DNA of 37,994 nucleotides from an uncultured Ilumatobacter sp. (GCA_938044705.1 CALIOL010000158.1:1-37994); one strand, 5' to 3'; positions 1 to 8,376 are shown, counted from the stretch's first letter. Numbers and translations: made by a program. Notes: generated by a model from the sequence alone, not told the origin.

Positions 1-813
1 CTCGTCAACGGCCGGGGATTCGCACGAATCGGGACGCTCGATGTGGCTCGTCTGGGTCCCGAGGATGCTGCGTGGATCTATTGGGGTATCGGCATGCATC
101 TCGGTGACCCGTGGCCGCAGAACGCGAAGGGACATCTCCTCGGCGATGTGCGCGACCAGGGCAAAGCTCCCGATGACCCGACCGCTCGCGGCAACGAGAT
201 CGGCGGGCACCCACTGACGTTCCACAGCGATGGGTCCGACCTCGTCGGGCTGCTGTGCCTCGACTCCGGCGTGAGCGGCGGGGAGAGCCTGATCGCCAAC
301 GCACTTGCCGCACACAACGCGCTGGTTCGCAGCGAGCCCACCCTTGCAGCGGCGCTGTACGAACCACTCCCCTACGACTTCCGCGGCGAGCAGGCAGCTG
401 GGTCCAAGCCGTGGTATCACGTCCCCACGTTCACGCGGCACCGAGACGCTGCGGGCAACGACCGGCTGTTCATCCGATACATCCGGCCGTTCATCGAGGC
501 ATCGCAGCGCCACGCCGAAGCTCCCCGGCTCACCGACACCCAAGTCGCCGCAATGGACGCCTACGACGCGTTGATCTTCGACCAGGAGAACCAGGTGGAG
601 ATGCTGCTACAGCCCGGCGAGATGCAGTTCATCAACAACTACCACGTGCTCCATGGTCGCCGCCGGTACGTCGACGACCCGGCGAGCGGCCGGGTCCGAT
701 GGCTCAAACGGCTGTGGCTGGCGACCGACTCGTTGGGGCCCGAGGATCGACCCGAGCGCTATCAGCGAGCTGGCTCCATGCAGCATTGGGGTGAGCGACG
801 CACGCGAGCGTGA
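1..813 (+). CDS. TauD/TfdA-family Fe(II)/2-oxoglutarate dioxygenase, 5' end cut by window
   Basis: The frame is open from base 1 and reads LVNGRGFARIGTLD before the first possible start (GTG 43), so the N-terminus lies outside the window. The family couples 2-oxoglutarate decarboxylation to substrate hydroxylation. The first two iron ligands are visible as HSD at 223-231, and the distal histidine is in the NNYHVLHGRR stretch (His codon 652-654). Tryptophan and glycine patterns around them fit the gamma-butyrobetaine/TauD fold. The substrate cannot be read from sequence; taurine is only one of many possibilities. A TSUP exporter begins 44 bp downstream with its own promoter-like array, so the two genes are neighbours but not clearly one operon. 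Confidence 0.85.
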   Translation, partial: LVNGRGFARIGTLDVARLGPEDAAWIYWGIGMHLGDPWPQNAKGHLLGDVRDQGKAPDDPTARGNEIGGHPLTFHSDGSDLVGLLCLDSGVSGGESLIANALAAHNALVRSEPTLAAALYEPLPYDFRGEQAAGSKPWYHVPTFTRHRDAAGNDRLFIRYIRPFIEASQRHAEAPRLTDTQVAAMDAYDALIFDQENQVEMLLQPGEMQFINNYHVLHGRRRYVDDPASGRVRWLKRLWLATDSLGPEDRPERYQRAGSMQHWGERRTRA

Positions 814-819
814 TCGTCC

Positions 820-859
820 ACTTGTATCGCACTTGTATCTACATGTAGGGTACTTGTAT
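820..859 (+). promoter_or_regulatory. Four phased ACTTGTAT-type repeats over the TSUP promoter
   Basis: ACTTGTAT occurs exactly at 820-827, 831-838 and 852-859, with a 6/8 match (ACATGTAG) at 841-848. Start-to-start distances are 11, 10 and 11 bp, about one helical turn each. The palindrome CTACATGTAG lies at 839-848. The array covers the candidate -10 (846-851) and runs into the ATG of the exporter gene. This looks like a repressor or activator site. Direct repeats at about 11 bp recall OmpR/PhoP or SARP winged-helix operators, but the binding protein is unknown. Confidence 0.6.
846..851 (+). promoter_or_regulatory. Candidate -10 (TAGGGT) for leaderless TSUP mRNA
   Basis: TAGGGT matches the actinobacterial TANNNT -10 and is separated from ATG 858 by exactly six bases, which puts the likely transcription start on the start codon. 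AGGG could alternatively be read as a weak ribosome-binding site. Confidence 0.5.
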
Positions 860-1595
860 GGTCGAGTTGGTCGTCGTCGGGGTCGCTGCATTCCTGACTT
901 CGATCCTGAGTGCTGTCGCTGGCCTCGGAGGCGGCGTGATCCTGCTGCTCGTGATCGCGCAGTTCGTCGCTCCGACGACGGCGATTCCGATCCAAGGCGC
1001 GATCCAACTCGTCTCCAACGGCTCACGTGCGGCGATCTTGCGGCGCTCCATCACGTGGCCAGTGGTCGGGTGGAGTTCGGTGCTCCTCTTGCCTGGCAGC
1101 CTGCTCGGCGTCGCGCTCGCCACGAGCATCCCCGAAGACGCCGTGCGAGTTGCGCTCGCCGGTTTCGTTCTCGTCTTGGCATGGCGTCCGCAGTGGCTGA
1201 AGCTCACGCCAGGCACCCGCGTCGCTGAGCACTCCGGGCCGATGCTGCTCGGTCTCGGAGCGGCGACCGGACTGCTCAACAGCACCGTCGGAGCCAGCGG
1301 TCCGGTGACATCGCCGTTCTTCAAGGCGGTCACCGCCACCCACGTTGCATTCGTGGCCACCGCGGCAGCCACTCAGGTTGCTGCGCACACCGCGAAGTTG
1401 GTCGCGTTCACCACCGGCGGGTGGAACATCGCCGACCATCTCAGCATCATCGGTGTCGGGATTGCCGGCGTCGTGGTCGGCAGCTGGGTCGGCACCCGAC
1501 TCATGGGACGGTTGTCCACGAAACACCTCGACGCCGTGTTCAAGCTCGTCTTGACCTCACTCGCGATCCGCTTGCTCATCACCGCAGCGCTCTGA
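858..1595 (+). CDS. TSUP (TauE/SafE) family membrane exporter
   Basis: This is a 245-residue polytopic inner-membrane protein of the TSUP family, which moves sulfite, sulfonates or other small organic anions. The N-terminal half carries the family's AGLGGG motif (residues about 21-26) in the first helix, followed by alternating hydrophobic stretches; a second related half begins near residue 130 (LLGLGAATGLLNSTVGASGP). Length is usual for the family. ATG 858 is preceded by the phased repeats and a -10 six bases upstream. The dioxygenase next door suggests sulfonate or carboxylate handling, but this is only context; the substrate is unknown. Confidence 0.85.
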   Translation: MVELVVVGVAAFLTSILSAVAGLGGGVILLLVIAQFVAPTTAIPIQGAIQLVSNGSRAAILRRSITWPVVGWSSVLLLPGSLLGVALATSIPEDAVRVALAGFVLVLAWRPQWLKLTPGTRVAEHSGPMLLGLGAATGLLNSTVGASGPVTSPFFKAVTATHVAFVATAAATQVAAHTAKLVAFTTGGWNIADHLSIIGVGIAGVVVGSWVGTRLMGRLSTKHLDAVFKLVLTSLAIRLLITAAL

Positions 1596-1613
1596 CCGCC
1601 GCCTCGGTGTTGC

Positions 1614-2195
1614 TCAGCGCAACCAGTTGTTCGGGATCGCCTTCTCGCACCAGCGACCGAAACGCTTCCAGAAGACGCCCATCAGCTTGTGCCATGCACC
1701 GAGCGCTCGCTCGCGCACGAAGGTGTCCAGCTGCAATCGCAGCTCGGTCGTGCCCGCGGCGGTCTCTTCGAGCCAGAACTGCAGCCGCACCGGGCGGAAG
1801 AGTGCATGGCTGATCGCGTAGCTCCCGTAGAAGTACTGCAGGTCGCGGTACTTCTCGTCGTCGATCTCACCGAGTACTCCAGAAAATGACATCAGCGGCC
1901 CGACGTGCGCGTTGTACACGCCTTCGTGGAACCCGCTCTGGCCTGTCGCATTCGAGAGGAACTCGACTCTGAACGGTGGGATCTGACCGTCGGTGAACGT
2001 GGCCGGATCACACAACCATGCCCAGACGCTGGCGACCGGCCGATCGATCGTCCACACGTGTTCATAGACGTCGCGCACGAAGCCCGGCGGAGCCTCACTC
2101 GGTGCGGGAGCCACGTGCATCGTCGGTCCGGTGTGACGCGGTCCGGTCACCGCATCGACCTGATCGCTCGTTCGGGAGGTTGTCGAGTCGCTCAT
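1614..2195 (-). CDS. SRPBCC/START-fold protein (polyketide cyclase/dehydrase-like)
   Basis: From the chosen ATG (2195) this is a 193-residue soluble protein. The stretch VWTIDRPVASVWAWLCDPATFTDG is the typical first strand and helix of the START/Bet v1 (SRPBCC) fold, and the C-terminal part (GTTELRLQLDTFVRERALGAWHKLMGVFWKRFGRW) gives the closing strand and long amphipathic helix. The family binds hydrophobic ligands in a cavity; the ligand is not predictable here. An alternative ATG lies at 2213 and a longer frame opens at 2249; none has a clear ribosome-binding site. The gene converges with the TSUP exporter (18 bp between stops) and its partner genes are unknown. Confidence 0.7.
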   Translation of the reverse strand: MSDSTTSRTSDQVDAVTGPRHTGPTMHVAPAPSEAPPGFVRDVYEHVWTIDRPVASVWAWLCDPATFTDGQIPPFRVEFLSNATGQSGFHEGVYNAHVGPLMSFSGVLGEIDDEKYRDLQYFYGSYAISHALFRPVRLQFWLEETAAGTTELRLQLDTFVRERALGAWHKLMGVFWKRFGRWCEKAIPNNWLR

Positions 2196-2271
2196 CCCAA
2201 GACTCTTACCCATTCCGGCCGAACCGACACTTCGTGCGCGCAGTTCCACGTCCGCGTCACACGGCGCCGGC

Positions 2272-3726
2272 TCAGGACGGGGCGACAGCGGGCTCGGGAT
2301 CCGGCTCGACGAGTGCTTCGAGGATCGCGTTCTCCACGACTTCGGTGAGCGCGGGATGGATGTAGAACACGCTTCGTGCGACGGTCGCGGCCGGCGTGTC
2401 GAGCTCCATTGCCTGGATGATCGGCTGAATCAGCGTCGCCGCCTGCGGGCCGAGGATGTGAGCACCCACGAACAGGCCGGTCTCGGTGTTGACGATGACC
2501 TTCGCGAAGCTGGTCTCGTCGACGATCGCCCACCCGTACGCGGTGCCTGCGTAGTCGCGTGTGCCGACGCTGATCGGCAGACCTTGCGCTCGAGCGTCCT
2601 GTTCGGTGAGGCCGACGCTGGCGACCTGCGGGTTCGAGAACACGGCGCCGGGGATTGCCTTGTAGCTCTGTCGGCGTTCCTCGCCGGGGTGCGACAGGTT
2701 CCAGAACGCCACGGTCGCTTCGGCGTTCGCCAGGTGCTTGAGTTGGTAGCTGTTGGCGATGTCGCCGATCGCCCACACGCCCTCGACGTTCGTGGCCATC
2801 GTGTCATCGACCTTGACCGTGCGACGCGACGTGCACTCCAGGCCGCCCTGCTCGACATCGAGAAGATCGCTGTTGGGTTCGCGGCCCGTTGCAACGAGCA
2901 GCTCGTCGACGACGATGCGTTCGCCACCGTTGGTGATGACGATGCCGTCGGCCGTGCGCTCGACGTTCGTCGGCACGTGCCCGAATCGGAGGTCGACGCG
3001 CTTCGCGAAGATCTCGCCGAAGCGTTCCGTGATGTCCTGGTCGAACCCTCGGAGCAAGCCCATCGAGCGGTTGATCAAGGTGACGTCGGATCCGAGACCG
3101 GAAAAGACGTGGCCCATTTCGACGGCGATGAAGCCACCGCCGATGATCCCGAGACGCTTCGGCAGCTCAGGCAACCGCATGATCGTGTCGGAGGTGTGGA
3201 AACCGGTCTCGACGAGACCCGGAATCGGCGGGACGACGGGACGAGCACCAGCAGCGAGCAACACCTTCGGAGCGGTGATGTGGCGTTGCGCACTTTCGTT
3301 GTTCATCTCGACGACGAACTGCTTGTCGCCGACGAAACGAGCCGTGCCTTCGAACAGGGTGATGTTCTCCGAGCCGGTCGCCCGGTAGTCGCGTCCGCCT
3401 TCAGAGATCGAGTCGATGCGTCCGAACACGCGGTCACGGATCGCGCCGAAATCTGCGCCGTTGAACTGAGTGTCGATGTTCAACTTGTCGTTGTTGCGCG
3501 CAGCGAGCGCGGCATCGGCCGGCAGCACGAACATCTTGGACGGGATGCAGCCGACGTTGAGACACGTGCCTCCGTACACACCTCGCTCGACGATCGCGAT
3601 CTTCCAATTCTTGAGGTAGTCGGGAATCGAGTTGCCCGAGCCCGACCCGATGATGATCAGGTCGAACGATTCGAAGTCTGTGTTGTCGTTGTTCTCGCTC
3701 ACGGGAACATGCAACCACGTCTGCAT
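2272..3726 (-). CDS. mtr: Mycothione reductase (NADPH-dependent mycothiol disulfide reductase)
   Basis: This is a flavin disulfide reductase of 484 residues that reduces mycothione (MSSM) to mycothiol, the main low-molecular-weight thiol of actinobacteria. An FAD-binding IIGSGSGN is at about residues 25-32, the redox-active pair GGTCLNVGC (Cys55, Cys60) follows, then an NADPH-binding GIIGGGFIAVEMG, a second FAD motif VWAIGDIANS, and the dimer-interface HPALTEVVENAI with the catalytic His. The frame stays open to 3936, but ATG 3726 has GGGAAG seven bases upstream and gives a near-normal length; GTG 3702 is an alternative. The NUDIX gene starts divergently 90 bp away. Related lipoamide or mercuric reductases are less likely given the GSGSGNS pattern. 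Confidence 0.85.
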   Translation of the reverse strand: MQTWLHVPVSENNDNTDFESFDLIIIGSGSGNSIPDYLKNWKIAIVERGVYGGTCLNVGCIPSKMFVLPADAALAARNNDKLNIDTQFNGADFGAIRDRVFGRIDSISEGGRDYRATGSENITLFEGTARFVGDKQFVVEMNNESAQRHITAPKVLLAAGARPVVPPIPGLVETGFHTSDTIMRLPELPKRLGIIGGGFIAVEMGHVFSGLGSDVTLINRSMGLLRGFDQDITERFGEIFAKRVDLRFGHVPTNVERTADGIVITNGGERIVVDELLVATGREPNSDLLDVEQGGLECTSRRTVKVDDTMATNVEGVWAIGDIANSYQLKHLANAEATVAFWNLSHPGEERRQSYKAIPGAVFSNPQVASVGLTEQDARAQGLPISVGTRDYAGTAYGWAIVDETSFAKVIVNTETGLFVGAHILGPQAATLIQPIIQAMELDTPAATVARSVFYIHPALTEVVENAILEALVEPDPEPAVAPS

Positions 3727-3816
3727 CGGTTTACTTCCCGAGTGATCGCGTTGGTGCTGGCGCGCGTGATCGGCAAGAGTTGGGTCGTGTTGGAACGACG
3801 AACAGGCGACGGCTTC

Positions 3817-4254
3817 ATGCGATGTAGCGATGGCCACGTGCGCTGGGGGATCTTCGGCGCGTCGGGCGTGGTGTTCGTCGTACGCGAGGACGATGGGCCG
3901 CGAGTGATGCTGCAGAAGCGCTCGGCGATGGCCCACGAGGGCGGCACGTGGTCATGTGCTGGCGGTGCACTCGATGAAGGCGAGTCGTCATACGAGGGTG
4001 CGCTGCGCGAAGCGACCGAGGAGGTCGGTGACATCCCGGGTGAGCCAAGGCTGCTCGGCGAATACGTCTTCACCCCGGCCACCGATTGGAAGTACACGAC
4101 CGTGGTCGTCGAAGTCGATGAGCGGTTCGGGCAGTCGATGAACTTCGAGACCGATGCCGTCGGTTGGTTCACCCCCGACGAGGTCGCAGGCCTTCCCGTC
4201 CACGCGGGATTCGCCGCTGCCTGGCCCCACTTGCTCCCGATCATCACCGCCTGA
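3817..4254 (+). CDS. NUDIX hydrolase
   Basis: This protein of about 145 residues belongs to the family that cleaves nucleoside diphosphates linked to another moiety. The Nudix box starts at GALDEGE and ends at REATEEVGD: the glycine, the REATEE core and the metal-binding glutamates are present, while the final hydrophobic position is Asp. The segment HVRWGIFGASGVVFVV before it is the usual first strand. ATG 3817 is the first ATG in frame; GTG 3742 or GTG 3838 are possible and no start has a strong ribosome-binding site. The long open frame further upstream (2356-3740) is antisense to mycothione reductase and not coding. The substrate is unknown. Confidence 0.75.
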   Translation: MRCSDGHVRWGIFGASGVVFVVREDDGPRVMLQKRSAMAHEGGTWSCAGGALDEGESSYEGALREATEEVGDIPGEPRLLGEYVFTPATDWKYTTVVVEVDERFGQSMNFETDAVGWFTPDEVAGLPVHAGFAAAWPHLLPIITA

Positions 4255-4313
4255 CCGCGCCGCCCCGCCGCCTCACCCAACACGCCACCACCACACCCAC
4301 ACCACACCACCGC

Positions 4314-4360
4314 GAATGTGGAGGAATCCAGACGGGTAGCGCAACGATCCCTCCACATTC
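4314..4360. terminator. Inverted repeat between convergent genes; possible bidirectional terminator
   Basis: GAATGTGGAGG at 4314-4324 is perfectly complementary to CCTCCACATTC at 4350-4360, with a 25-base loop. It lies in the 163-bp gap between the convergent NUDIX and histidine-phosphatase genes, after a run of CA/CCA-rich sequence. It has no T-tract and the loop is long for a terminator, so a REP-like or small mobile repeat is also possible. Confidence 0.45.
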
Positions 4361-4417
4361 CGGGCTGGACAGGTGGACAGGGCAGTGGACTGCGGGCGTG
4401 CGGGTTCGACGAGCCGG

Positions 4418-5116
4418 TCAGATGGGGGCGGGAGCTTCGCCGGCGCTGACGCCCACGAGGTGGGTGTGGTCGTTGTAGCGACCCATCTTCCAGTTGTTGT
4501 CGCGGTCGACGGTCCACTCGCTCACCGAGGTGTTCATCGGGCTCATCAGTGGAATGTTCGCCAACGTCGCTGGCCCGCTTCCTGCGGCGCCGGGCCAGCG
4601 GCTGACCGCAGTCGCCATGATCACCCCGCCGTGGCAGACGACCCAGATGGTCTTTCCCCAGCCTTCGGTGACGACGCGGTCGAGGGCTGTTGTCACGCGT
4701 GCGCTGAACTCGGCGCCCGACTCACCACCGGGTGACAGCGGGTTCGACCAATCCGTCCACGGTGCTTTGCCGTACTTCGCGGTGTATTCGGCAATCGTCA
4801 AGCCTTCGGCCTCGCCCGATGTGCGCTCCATCAGGTCGGCGTACTGCTCGACCTCCACCCCAGCAGGTTCGGCGACGATCTCCGCGGTGTGTACGGCGCG
4901 GCGCATCGTCGACACCATCACCCGATCTGGTTGCATCGAGGGATCAGCCGCCAGTCGCGCACGCAGCGCTTCCGCCTGCGCCACGCCGAGGTCGGTGAGT
5001 CCGCCACACGTTTCCTGCCCCGACAGCCATCCTCCGGCGTTGGATGCCGACTCCCCGTGCCGGATCAGCACGATCCGAGCCAGGTCAGCGGATGGGTTCG
5101 TGCCAGCAGCGCTCAT
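4418..5116 (-). CDS. Histidine phosphatase superfamily protein (phosphoglycerate-mutase-like)
   Basis: This is a 232-residue cytosolic protein. The catalytic RHGE motif is at residues 19-22 (IVLIRHGES), a glutamate follows in the middle (TSGEAEGL), and the second catalytic histidine sits in VVCHGGVI near the C-terminus. These fit the branch-1 phosphatase fold (PhoE, CobC and GpmB type); the substrate cannot be assigned. The ATG at 5116 follows GAGGAG directly, too close to act as a normal ribosome-binding site, and CATGAT six bases upstream could be a -10 for a leaderless mRNA. It is transcribed divergently from the molybdopterin oxidoreductase. Confidence 0.78.
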   Translation of the reverse strand: MSAAGTNPSADLARIVLIRHGESASNAGGWLSGQETCGGLTDLGVAQAEALRARLAADPSMQPDRVMVSTMRRAVHTAEIVAEPAGVEVEQYADLMERTSGEAEGLTIAEYTAKYGKAPWTDWSNPLSPGGESGAEFSARVTTALDRVVTEGWGKTIWVVCHGGVIMATAVSRWPGAAGSGPATLANIPLMSPMNTSVSEWTVDRDNNWKMGRYNDHTHLVGVSAGEAPAPI

Positions 5117-5204
5117 CTCCTCATCATGGCCGACCGGTGCTCAAACACTGCGGCCCGATTCCGCCGTGGCAGAAATCCGCCAGACCATGGCAGACCCGCC
5201 GCCG

Positions 5205-5210
5205 TACCCT
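5205..5210 (+). promoter_or_regulatory. Candidate -10 (TACCCT) for the molybdopterin oxidoreductase
   Basis: TACCCT fits TANNNT and is six bases before ATG 5217, which has no ribosome-binding site. This supports a leaderless transcript and selects 5217 over the upstream in-frame ATG 5187. Confidence 0.45.
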
Positions 5211-5216
5211 CGTGAG

Positions 5217-7343
5217 ATGAGCATCGATGAACGCCCGGCCGTGCGCACCGTGCACGGGGCGTGCCACCACGACTGCCCTGACTCGTGCGGCTGGACCGTG
5301 ACCGTCGAAGACCGCGCGACCGACCATGGCATCGAGCCCGTTGCCGTCAAGCTCCGCGGCAACCCGGAGCATCCGTTCTCTCAGGGCGAACTGTGCCCGA
5401 AGGTCAACCGCTTCCTCGACCGGGTCAACAGCCCCGACAGGATCCTGCGCCCGATGCGCCGGGTCGGCCCGAAGGGTTCCGGCGAATTCGAGACCATCAC
5501 GTGGGACGACGCGCTCGACGAGATCGGCCAGCGCTTGAACGACGTCATCGAGACGCACGGAGCCGAAGCACTCCTCCCCTACTCCGACGCCGGCAATCAG
5601 AGCCTGCTGTCGATGTTCGGCGCCGGCGGCCGCTTCTTCAACCACCTCGGCGCGACGCAGTTGACCCGCGCCCTTTGTGGCGTCGTCGTCGGTGCGGGAA
5701 TGTCGATGACCAACGGCACCGGCGCCAGCCTCGAAGCCACCGAGATGGTCCACTCGAACCTGATCGTGCTGTGGGGAACCAACACGAGGCTCACCAACCG
5801 GCACCTCTGGCCCACGATCGAGGAGGCCCGAGCGAATGGGGCACGCATCGTGGTGATCGACCCGATCCGGACACTCACCGCAGACGCCGTCGACGCCGAG
5901 CGCGGTGATCAGTTCATCCAGCCCCTCCCTGGCACCGACATCGCGATGATGCTCGCGATGATGCACGTCATCATCCGCGACGACCTCCACGACACCGACT
6001 GGGTCGCAGAGCACACACTCGGGTTCGACGAACTCCGCGACGGCGTCGCCGACTGGACGCCGCAGCGAGCAGCCGAGATCTGCGGTGTCGACGCTGCGCT
6101 GATCGAAGGCTTTGCACGCGATGTAGCCACCACTCCCGGCACGGCGCTGCGCACGCTCATCGGCCCCGAGCACCACGAGAACGGTGCGATGTTCTTCCGC
6201 ACGCTCGCGTGCCTCCCTGCGCTCACCGGCGCATGGCGTCACCGCGGTGGTGGCATGTCGCGCAGCGTCGGGTTCTGGACCGAAGGCCAGATCGACTTCG
6301 GTGCGCTCAACCGCCCCGACCTGCTCGGTGACGCCGCCCCGCGCACCGTCAACATGAGCCGCCTGGGCGAGGTCCTGACGACGATGGACGACATCGAGCA
6401 CTCGCCGATTCACGCGATGATCGTGTGGAACTGCAATCCGCTCGTCACCGTTCCCAACGCCGAGCTCACTCGACGCGGCCTCGAGCGTGATGACCTCTTC
6501 ACCGTCGTCCACGAACAGTTCCTGACCGACACCGCCCGCTACGCCGACATCGTGCTGCCGGCGACCACCCAGATCGAGGCCGACGACATCGTGTTCCCCT
6601 GGGGCCATCTGTGGGTCGCGTACAACCAGGCCGCGGTCCAACCAATGGGCGAGGCCTGCAACAACACCGAGTTGTTCCGACGGATCAGCGCCGCCATGGG
6701 GCTCGAAGAACCCTCGTTGTTCGACGACGACGAGACACTGATGCGATCTGCTCTTCCCACGATCGACATCGACGAACTTCGCAGCGAACAGTGGATCCGA
6801 GCCCCGTACCCAGAAGACGGACGGCCGTTCGGCGATCCCGACGGCGCAACGCCGGTGCCCACTGCGTCGGGTCGGGTCGAATTCGCATCGGATGCGCTCG
6901 AAGCGCTCGGTCAACCCCGAGTGCCCGCCTTCGTCCAACCGAAAGAAAGCCTCGGCGGTGCCAGCGAGTTGGCGACGCGGTTCCCCATGCAACTGCTCAC
7001 GCCGAAGCACCACGCGCGGTTCCTCAACTCCAGCTATGCGCAGCTCCCCAAACACGGCCCCGCCGAAGGCACGCCGTTCGTCGAACTCTGTGCCGCAGAC
7101 GCAGCGGCGCGCAACTTGTGCGAAGGCGATGTCGCGACCGTGCACAACGACCGAGCTTCCATCGAGGTCCAGGTCAAGGTGACCGACCGGATGCGTCCCG
7201 GCGTCGCTGCCGTTCCCTTCGGTTGGTGGGGCACACATCACCGAGATGGCAAGGTCGCCAACTCCCTGACCAGCGACACGCTCACCGACTGGGGTGGCGG
7301 TGTGGCCTACAGCGACACACTCGTCGAGATCTCCGGTGCCTGA
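5217..7343 (+). CDS. Molybdopterin-dependent oxidoreductase, DMSO-reductase superfamily
   Basis: This is a 708-residue protein with an N-terminal [4Fe-4S] site: CHHDCPDSC at about residues 18-26, with a fourth Cys in GELCPKV. It continues with the bis-MGD domains (WDDALDEIGQRL; NLIVLWGTNTRLTNRHLWP; IVVIDPIRT; WNCNPLVTVPNAEL; VVHEQFLTDTARYADIVLPATTQIE) and ends with the C-terminal MGD-binding barrel (LTPKHHARFLNSSY; CEGDVATVHNDR). There is no Tat signal, so it is probably cytoplasmic. The molybdenum ligand and the substrate cannot be assigned; formate, sulfoxide or polysulfide-type activities are all possible. The frame extends to 4494 but that part is antisense to the phosphatase. AzlC starts three bases after the stop. 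Confidence 0.85.
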   Translation: MSIDERPAVRTVHGACHHDCPDSCGWTVTVEDRATDHGIEPVAVKLRGNPEHPFSQGELCPKVNRFLDRVNSPDRILRPMRRVGPKGSGEFETITWDDALDEIGQRLNDVIETHGAEALLPYSDAGNQSLLSMFGAGGRFFNHLGATQLTRALCGVVVGAGMSMTNGTGASLEATEMVHSNLIVLWGTNTRLTNRHLWPTIEEARANGARIVVIDPIRTLTADAVDAERGDQFIQPLPGTDIAMMLAMMHVIIRDDLHDTDWVAEHTLGFDELRDGVADWTPQRAAEICGVDAALIEGFARDVATTPGTALRTLIGPEHHENGAMFFRTLACLPALTGAWRHRGGGMSRSVGFWTEGQIDFGALNRPDLLGDAAPRTVNMSRLGEVLTTMDDIEHSPIHAMIVWNCNPLVTVPNAELTRRGLERDDLFTVVHEQFLTDTARYADIVLPATTQIEADDIVFPWGHLWVAYNQAAVQPMGEACNNTELFRRISAAMGLEEPSLFDDDETLMRSALPTIDIDELRSEQWIRAPYPEDGRPFGDPDGATPVPTASGRVEFASDALEALGQPRVPAFVQPKESLGGASELATRFPMQLLTPKHHARFLNSSYAQLPKHGPAEGTPFVELCAADAAARNLCEGDVATVHNDRASIEVQVKVTDRMRPGVAAVPFGWWGTHHRDGKVANSLTSDTLTDWGGGVAYSDTLVEISGA

Positions 7344-7345
7344 CC

Positions 7346-8062
7346 GTGACCGTGACCTCTGCTGACGCATCAGATCGGACACCGATCGTCGACCGCCAAG
7401 CGCTCGCCGATCTGCTCCCTGTTGCGGTTCCCGCCGTCCCATTCGGCTTCGTCATCGGTCTCGCCATCACGGAATCCGCCATGCCCGCCTGGGTTGGCTG
7501 GCTCACCGCTCCGCTCGTCTTCGCAGGAGCTGCTCAGCTCGCGATGATCACCCTCGCCGGGTCGGCCTCGGTCTGGGCCATCATCACTGCGGTCCTGGTG
7601 ATCAATACGCGTCACCTGATGTACAGCGCCGCATTGGCCCCGTCATTTCGACAGCAGCCGACGTGGATGCGGTGGTTCGCACCATTTCTGCTGGTCGACC
7701 AGGTCTTTGCGCTCGCGTCCATTCAAAGCCATCGCTCCCCGCTCGAGTTTCGGCGCTACTACCTGACCATGGCGATCGCCCTGTGGCTGGTCTGGAACAC
7801 GGTCGTGCCGCTCGGCATGCTGATCGGTCCGGTCGTACCCGAGGCGTGGCGGCTCGACTACGCCCCACCGATCATGTTCGCCGGCCTCACCCTCTTTGCC
7901 GTCAACAAGGTCCCCGCGGGTGTCGCCGCGATCGTCGGTGGCTTCGTGTCCTTGATGACCGTCGGATTGCGGGATCGTCTCGGCATCGTGGTCGGAGCCG
8001 TCGTCGGTGTGCTGGCGGCGGCACTCGTCGAACAGGCCATGGCGAACCGGGCGACGAGATGA
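7346..8062 (+). CDS. azlC: AzlC-family branched-chain amino acid exporter, large subunit
   Basis: This is a 238-residue membrane protein with the AzlC signature: LLPVAVPAVPFGFVIGLA in helix 1, FAGAAQLAMITL, VLVINTRHLMYSAALAP and FLLVDQVFAL. AzlCD pairs export branched-chain amino acids and toxic analogues. The likely start is GTG 7346 (GTG 7352 is the alternative), two bases after the oxidoreductase stop, so translation is probably coupled. The stop overlaps the azlD start as ATGA, confirming a two-gene unit. The link to the upstream molybdoenzyme may be co-transcription only. Confidence 0.85.
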   Translation: MTVTSADASDRTPIVDRQALADLLPVAVPAVPFGFVIGLAITESAMPAWVGWLTAPLVFAGAAQLAMITLAGSASVWAIITAVLVINTRHLMYSAALAPSFRQQPTWMRWFAPFLLVDQVFALASIQSHRSPLEFRRYYLTMAIALWLVWNTVVPLGMLIGPVVPEAWRLDYAPPIMFAGLTLFAVNKVPAGVAAIVGGFVSLMTVGLRDRLGIVVGAVVGVLAAALVEQAMANRATR

Positions 8063-8376
8063 GCCTGAGTGCTGCGCTGCTCGTTCTCGCCGTTGCCACG
8101 CTGGGTACGTACTTCGCCCGGAGCAGTCTGATCCTGCTCCTCGCGGACCGGACGTTGCCGGTCGGCGTCGAGCGAGCGCTGACCAACGTCGGCCCTGCGG
8201 TGTTGGCAGCACTCACCATCAACCTCGCGGTCGGGAGCGACGGTCTCGGATCGATCGAGCTCGCCGAAGGAGCATCCATCCTGGTGGCGTCGGTCGTCAC
8301 CGTTTGGAAGCGCAGTCTGATCTGGACGTTCGTTGCCGGTATGGCCACGCTCTGGATCCTCTCCGCGCTGACCTGA
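8059..8376 (+). CDS. azlD: AzlD-family branched-chain amino acid transporter, small subunit
   Basis: This is a 105-residue protein with three to four hydrophobic helices and the family pattern TLGTYFARSSLILL followed by LTNVGPAVLAALTINLA. It is the obligate small partner of AzlC. ATG 8059 overlaps the azlC stop by four bases (ATGA), indicating translational coupling and a fixed subunit ratio. Length is usual for the family. Confidence 0.85.
   Translation: MSLSAALLVLAVATLGTYFARSSLILLLADRTLPVGVERALTNVGPAVLAALTINLAVGSDGLGSIELAEGASILVASVVTVWKRSLIWTFVAGMATLWILSALT

Noticed and set aside
2356-3740. Long plus-strand open frame ahead of the NUDIX domain
   Set aside because: It is antisense to mycothione reductase, has no recognisable domain and arises from the GC-rich codon pattern; only the end (3817-4254) is a real gene.
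3727-3936. Extended N-terminus of mycothione reductase
   Set aside because: The extra 70 residues overlap the divergent NUDIX gene and precede a good ribosome-binding site at the chosen ATG.
5124-7442. 772-codon minus-strand open frame
   Set aside because: It mirrors the molybdopterin oxidoreductase, whose cofactor motifs are all intact on the plus strand; the mirrored protein is low-complexity.
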